From NCBI GenBank assembly GCA_934132925.1, contig CAKPAL010000013.1:1-17146 (forward strand): a stretch of DNA of 17,146 bases, in the 5' to 3' direction. Under the pieces are notes generated by a model. That model was not told where the DNA came from, ran no database searches, and saw nothing but the letters and a program-made list of their open reading frames with translations. This stretch comes from an uncultured Bacilli bacterium. GTDB taxonomy: Bacteria; Bacillota_I; Bacilli_A; RF39; UBA660. Positions within the stretch are counted from its first letter, which is position 1, and each line of letters starts with the position of its first letter. Shown here one piece after another: positions 15,187 through 17,146 of this stretch. The position numbers were made by a program, and so were the translations under genes.

Positions 15187-15528
15187 TTATTTATTTAAGT
15201 TTATTATTACACCCATTATGGAATTAATGACTGTTGCTATTAGAAATATTATTGAAAGAATTAAACCTGCATTTGCTTTGCCCTTACCATTACTAGACTT
15301 TAACCCTTTTGAACTTGATACTATTCCACATATTGTTACTGGATAACCAACTAAGGGAAGCAACCATGCTATAATTGATATCAAACCTAAAATAAAACCT
15401 GTATTGGCACTTTTTTCTTCTGTAGTTATTTCTTTTATATCTTTATTTTTTACTTTTACACCACAATTCAGGCATATATCTTGGTTTTCTGCTAATTCTT
15501 TTCCACAATTTTCACAAAATTTTGCCAT
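15187..15528 (-). CDS. Small zinc-ribbon membrane protein (DUF4190-like)
   Basis: 113 aa from the ATG at 15528, chosen because AGGAGG (15538-15543 on the complement) lies 9 nt upstream; the longer reading frame start at 15582 would overlap the gene's own promoter. The N-terminus is a zinc ribbon (Cys5, Cys8, Cys19, Cys22 in CENCG...CLNCG). A short charged linker follows, then two hydrophobic segments, about 43-70 and 87-109, joined by a Lys/Ser/Gly-rich loop. The layout is that of common Bacillota zinc-ribbon plus DUF4190-like proteins of unknown function; the ribbon should be cytosolic. It is the only minus-strand gene and is convergent with polC. With the adjoining hairpin element it is bracketed by a 21-bp direct repeat. 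Confidence 0.85.
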   Translation of the reverse strand: MAKFCENCGKELAENQDICLNCGVKVKNKDIKEITTEEKSANTGFILGLISIIAWLLPLVGYPVTICGIVSSSKGLKSSNGKGKANAGLILSIIFLIATVINSIMGVIINLNK

Positions 15529-15553
15529 ACTCTTTTTCCTCCTTATTAATTTG

Positions 15554-15582
15554 ATTATATCATTTATTATTCGTTTTAACAA
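15554..15582 (-). promoter_or_regulatory. Promoter of the zinc-ribbon gene
   Basis: On the minus strand: -35 TTGTTA (15582-15577), a 17-bp spacer, and TGA plus a perfect TATAAT (15559-15554). Confidence 0.8.
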
Positions 15583-15591
15583 TATTATTTT

Positions 15592-15684
15592 AATGCTAAC
15601 TTAAAATTGAAGACCTGAGGCTTCAATTTATACATTAAAGACTTTGGGCTTTAATGTACACAAGGAGACTATAGGCTCCGAGCG
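15592..15684 (+). repeat. Triple-hairpin element, copy B (upstream of polA)
   Basis: Three hairpins with loops 28 and 27 nt apart. B1: 9-bp stem 15604-15612/15621-15629, loop ACCTGAGG. B2: 10-bp stem 15631-15640/15649-15658, loop ACTTTGGG. B3: 4-bp GGAG/CTCC stem (15664-15667/15676-15679), purine internal loop and a weak outer stem, 15659-15684, loop ACTATAGG. All three share AGAC-N4-GGCT with copy A. The leader AATGCTAACTTAA matches that of copy A, and the total length is the same (93 nt). The gene to its left is transcribed away from it, so here it is not the 3' UTR of the adjacent gene. Confidence 0.85.
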
Positions 15685-15690
15685 ACACAA

Positions 15691-15711
15691 AATATTTCCT
15701 GGGAAATAATT
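15691..15711. repeat. Near-palindromic 21-bp repeat, copy 2
   Basis: Differs from 15150-15170 only at 15700 (T for C), which breaks the exact palindrome at its centre. It is not followed by a T run, so it is not a terminator here. It sits 6 nt after triple-hairpin B. Confidence 0.75.
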
Positions 15712-15718
15712 ATATAAA

Positions 15719-15758
15719 TAAAATAATGAATAAATACTTTATTTTAAGTCTTTTTTTT
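15719..15758 (+). terminator. AT-only terminator-like hairpin upstream of polA
   Basis: An 8-bp stem of A-T pairs, 15719-15726 with 15739-15746, followed by AGTC and a T8 run (15751-15758). Thermodynamically weak. It corresponds in position to the hairpin at 10445-10483. Confidence 0.4.
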
Positions 15759-15766
15759 GATATACT
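15738..15766 (+). promoter_or_regulatory. Promoter of polA (extended -10)
   Basis: TGA plus TATACT (15761-15766), 25 nt before the ATG. The -35 candidate TTTATT (15738-15743, 17-bp spacer) is weak. An 8-bp inverted repeat, AAGTCTTT (15747-15754) and AAAGACTT (15775-15782), flanks the -10. Confidence 0.6.
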
Positions 15767-15791
15767 TGTTATAGAAAGACTTGGTGATGTT

Positions 15792-17146
15792 ATGAGTAAA
15801 ATTGTATTAGTTGATGGTAATAATCTTCTTTTTAGAAGTTATTATGCTACTGCTTATAGTGGCAATATTATGAGAAATAAAGATGGATTTCCGACAAATG
15901 GTTTGTATGGTTTTGTTAATATGATTAATAAAATTGTGTATGAAGAAAAACCTCAATATATGATGGTGGCTTTTGATGTTGGTAAAACCTTTAGACATGA
16001 GAAATATGCTGATTATAAAGGCGGAAGAAAGGAAACTCCTGATGAACTTAAAATGCAATTCCCAATAGCTAAAGAAATATTAACCGCTATGGGAATTAAA
16101 TACCTAGAATGTCCTGGTTATGAAGCAGATGATATCATTGGTACTATTTCTAAATGGACGGAAAACGATGATAATTTTGAGGCTCTAATTGTAAGTAGTG
16201 ATAAGGATCTTCTTCAGCTTATAAGTAAAGAAACTGTTGTTAAATTGCTTAGATCAAAAGATTACATTATGATGACAGAAAGTGTTTTCCAAGAAACTTA
16301 TGGATTTGAGCCTATCAGAATGATTGACTTGAAGGCATTAATGGGAGATGCTTCAGATAATATTCCTGGTGTTAAGGGTATAGGTGAAAAAGGGGCTATT
16401 AAACTTTTAAGTGAATATAAATCTTTAGATAATGTTTATAATAATATTGATAATATTGCTGGTGCACTTCATGATAAACTTGTTCTCGGCAAAAATGATG
16501 CCTACTATAGCAAAGAACTTGTTACAATTTTTAGAGATGTACCTTTAGATGTTTCTTTTGATGATCTTTTATATAAGGAATGTGATAATAATAAACTAAA
16601 ACAAATATATAGTAATTTGGGATTTTACTCATTACTTAAAAAAATGGATACTGGAGATATAGTTCACAATGATATTGATAAGTTTGAAATTGTTAAAGAC
16701 CCTAAAAAAGTTGTTTTAAAAGAGGATACCGCTATTTACGTAGATGCTACTCCTGGTAACTATCACAATTCTGAAATACTTGGTGTTGCTTTATACAATA
16801 ATGATTATGGTTATTATATTCCTTTTGAAGTTTTTAATGGTGATTTTCGTTTACTTAAAAGTGATAAAATTAAATATACTTATGATTTAAAGAAGATATG
16901 TGTATTGTTTAATAAATATGGTATAAATTTTAATAGTATTATTTTTGATACAATGATATGTGCCTATTTAGTTAACTATGATGTTAAAGATGATATTTGT
17001 TACCTTGCTAATAGTGTAGAGTATAATATTCCTATTTCTGATAGAAAAGAAAATATTACTGTTGAAGAAACTTTTAAAAGGGCTACATTAAAAGCAAAGT
17101 TTATTTATGATACTAAAGATATGTTTTATAATAAAATCAAAGAAGA
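15792..17146 (+). CDS. polA: DNA polymerase I, N-terminal part (runs off the window)
   Basis: Repair and Okazaki-fragment polymerase; 451 complete codons are visible, with no stop before the window end. The 5' nuclease domain is intact: VDGNN (Asp8), FDVG (Asp62), YKGGRKETP (75-83), YEADD (110-114), SSDKDL (135-140), GDASDN (185-190) and the helix-hairpin-helix IPGVKGIGEKGA (191-202). From about 300 the fold is the 3'-5' exonuclease domain, but the expected DxE is YVDATP (Asp318, no Glu), and later FDTMICAYLVNY lacks obvious further acidic motifs; it should be non-proofreading, as in Bacillus PolA. The polymerase domain lies beyond the window. The ATG is preceded by GGTGAT with a 3-nt spacing, a weak site. 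Confidence 0.95.
   Translation, partial: MSKIVLVDGNNLLFRSYYATAYSGNIMRNKDGFPTNGLYGFVNMINKIVYEEKPQYMMVAFDVGKTFRHEKYADYKGGRKETPDELKMQFPIAKEILTAMGIKYLECPGYEADDIIGTISKWTENDDNFEALIVSSDKDLLQLISKETVVKLLRSKDYIMMTESVFQETYGFEPIRMIDLKALMGDASDNIPGVKGIGEKGAIKLLSEYKSLDNVYNNIDNIAGALHDKLVLGKNDAYYSKELVTIFRDVPLDVSFDDLLYKECDNNKLKQIYSNLGFYSLLKKMDTGDIVHNDIDKFEIVKDPKKVVLKEDTAIYVDATPGNYHNSEILGVALYNNDYGYYIPFEVFNGDFRLLKSDKIKYTYDLKKICVLFNKYGINFNSIIFDTMICAYLVNYDVKDDICYLANSVEYNIPISDRKENITVEETFKRATLKAKFIYDTKDMFYNKIKE

Noticed and set aside
15529..15582. Longer N-terminus of the zinc-ribbon protein starting at 15582
   Set aside because: This extension covers the -35, -10 and ribosome binding site of the gene, and the conserved zinc ribbon starts right at the shorter ATG.

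Overview
The window is very AT-rich and densely coded, and nearly all genes are on the + strand. It looks like a chromosomal segment of a low-GC Bacillota/Mollicutes-related bacterium. PolC (the Gram-positive replicative polymerase), a SigA-type sigma factor, a SUF operon ending in SufU rather than an Isc system, a CBS-domain family II pyrophosphatase and an NrnA-type DHH phosphatase all point that way. The genetic code is standard: the gene at 9401 ends in TGA and Trp is read from TGG. The short intergenic regions and compact proteins would fit an uncultured gut Bacilli/RF39-like lineage, but that placement is inference. No phage, transposon, tRNA, rRNA or CRISPR was seen, and no stretch over 300 bases lacks a gene.

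Layout: (1) 44-2134, guanine deaminase and CBS-pyrophosphatase, closed by a terminator. (2) 2267-4406, acetate kinase and an NrnA-like DHH phosphoesterase; their terminator overlaps the next promoter. (3) 4489-6024, a primary sigma factor with an unusual N-terminal half. (4) 6122-9271, a tight sufC-sufD-sufS-sufU operon for Fe-S cluster assembly, with a very short SufD and no SufB in the window. (5) 9401-10338, two overlapping genes of unknown function. (6) 10339-10517, a triple-hairpin element, a terminator and the polC promoter, then polC (10518-15146). (7) 15187-15528 (minus), a small zinc-ribbon membrane protein that converges on polC. (8) 15592-15791, a second triple-hairpin element and the polA promoter, then polA, which runs off the window end.

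The most notable signal is a pair of 93-nt intergenic elements, at 10339-10431 and 15592-15684. Each is three back-to-back hairpins with a 27-28 nt period. All six hairpins share the apical motif AGAC-N4-GGCT, while the stem sequences differ but stay base-paired. Each element is followed by a terminator-like hairpin with a T8 run and then by the extended -10 promoter of a DNA polymerase gene (polC or polA). I do not recognise the family; it is a candidate structured RNA or a REP-like element.

Regulatory style is uniform. All seven promoters I can place carry the extended -10 TGn motif, and several terminators are fused to the next promoter. Several genes have an in-frame ATG upstream of the start that the ribosome binding site supports; the supported start is used here.
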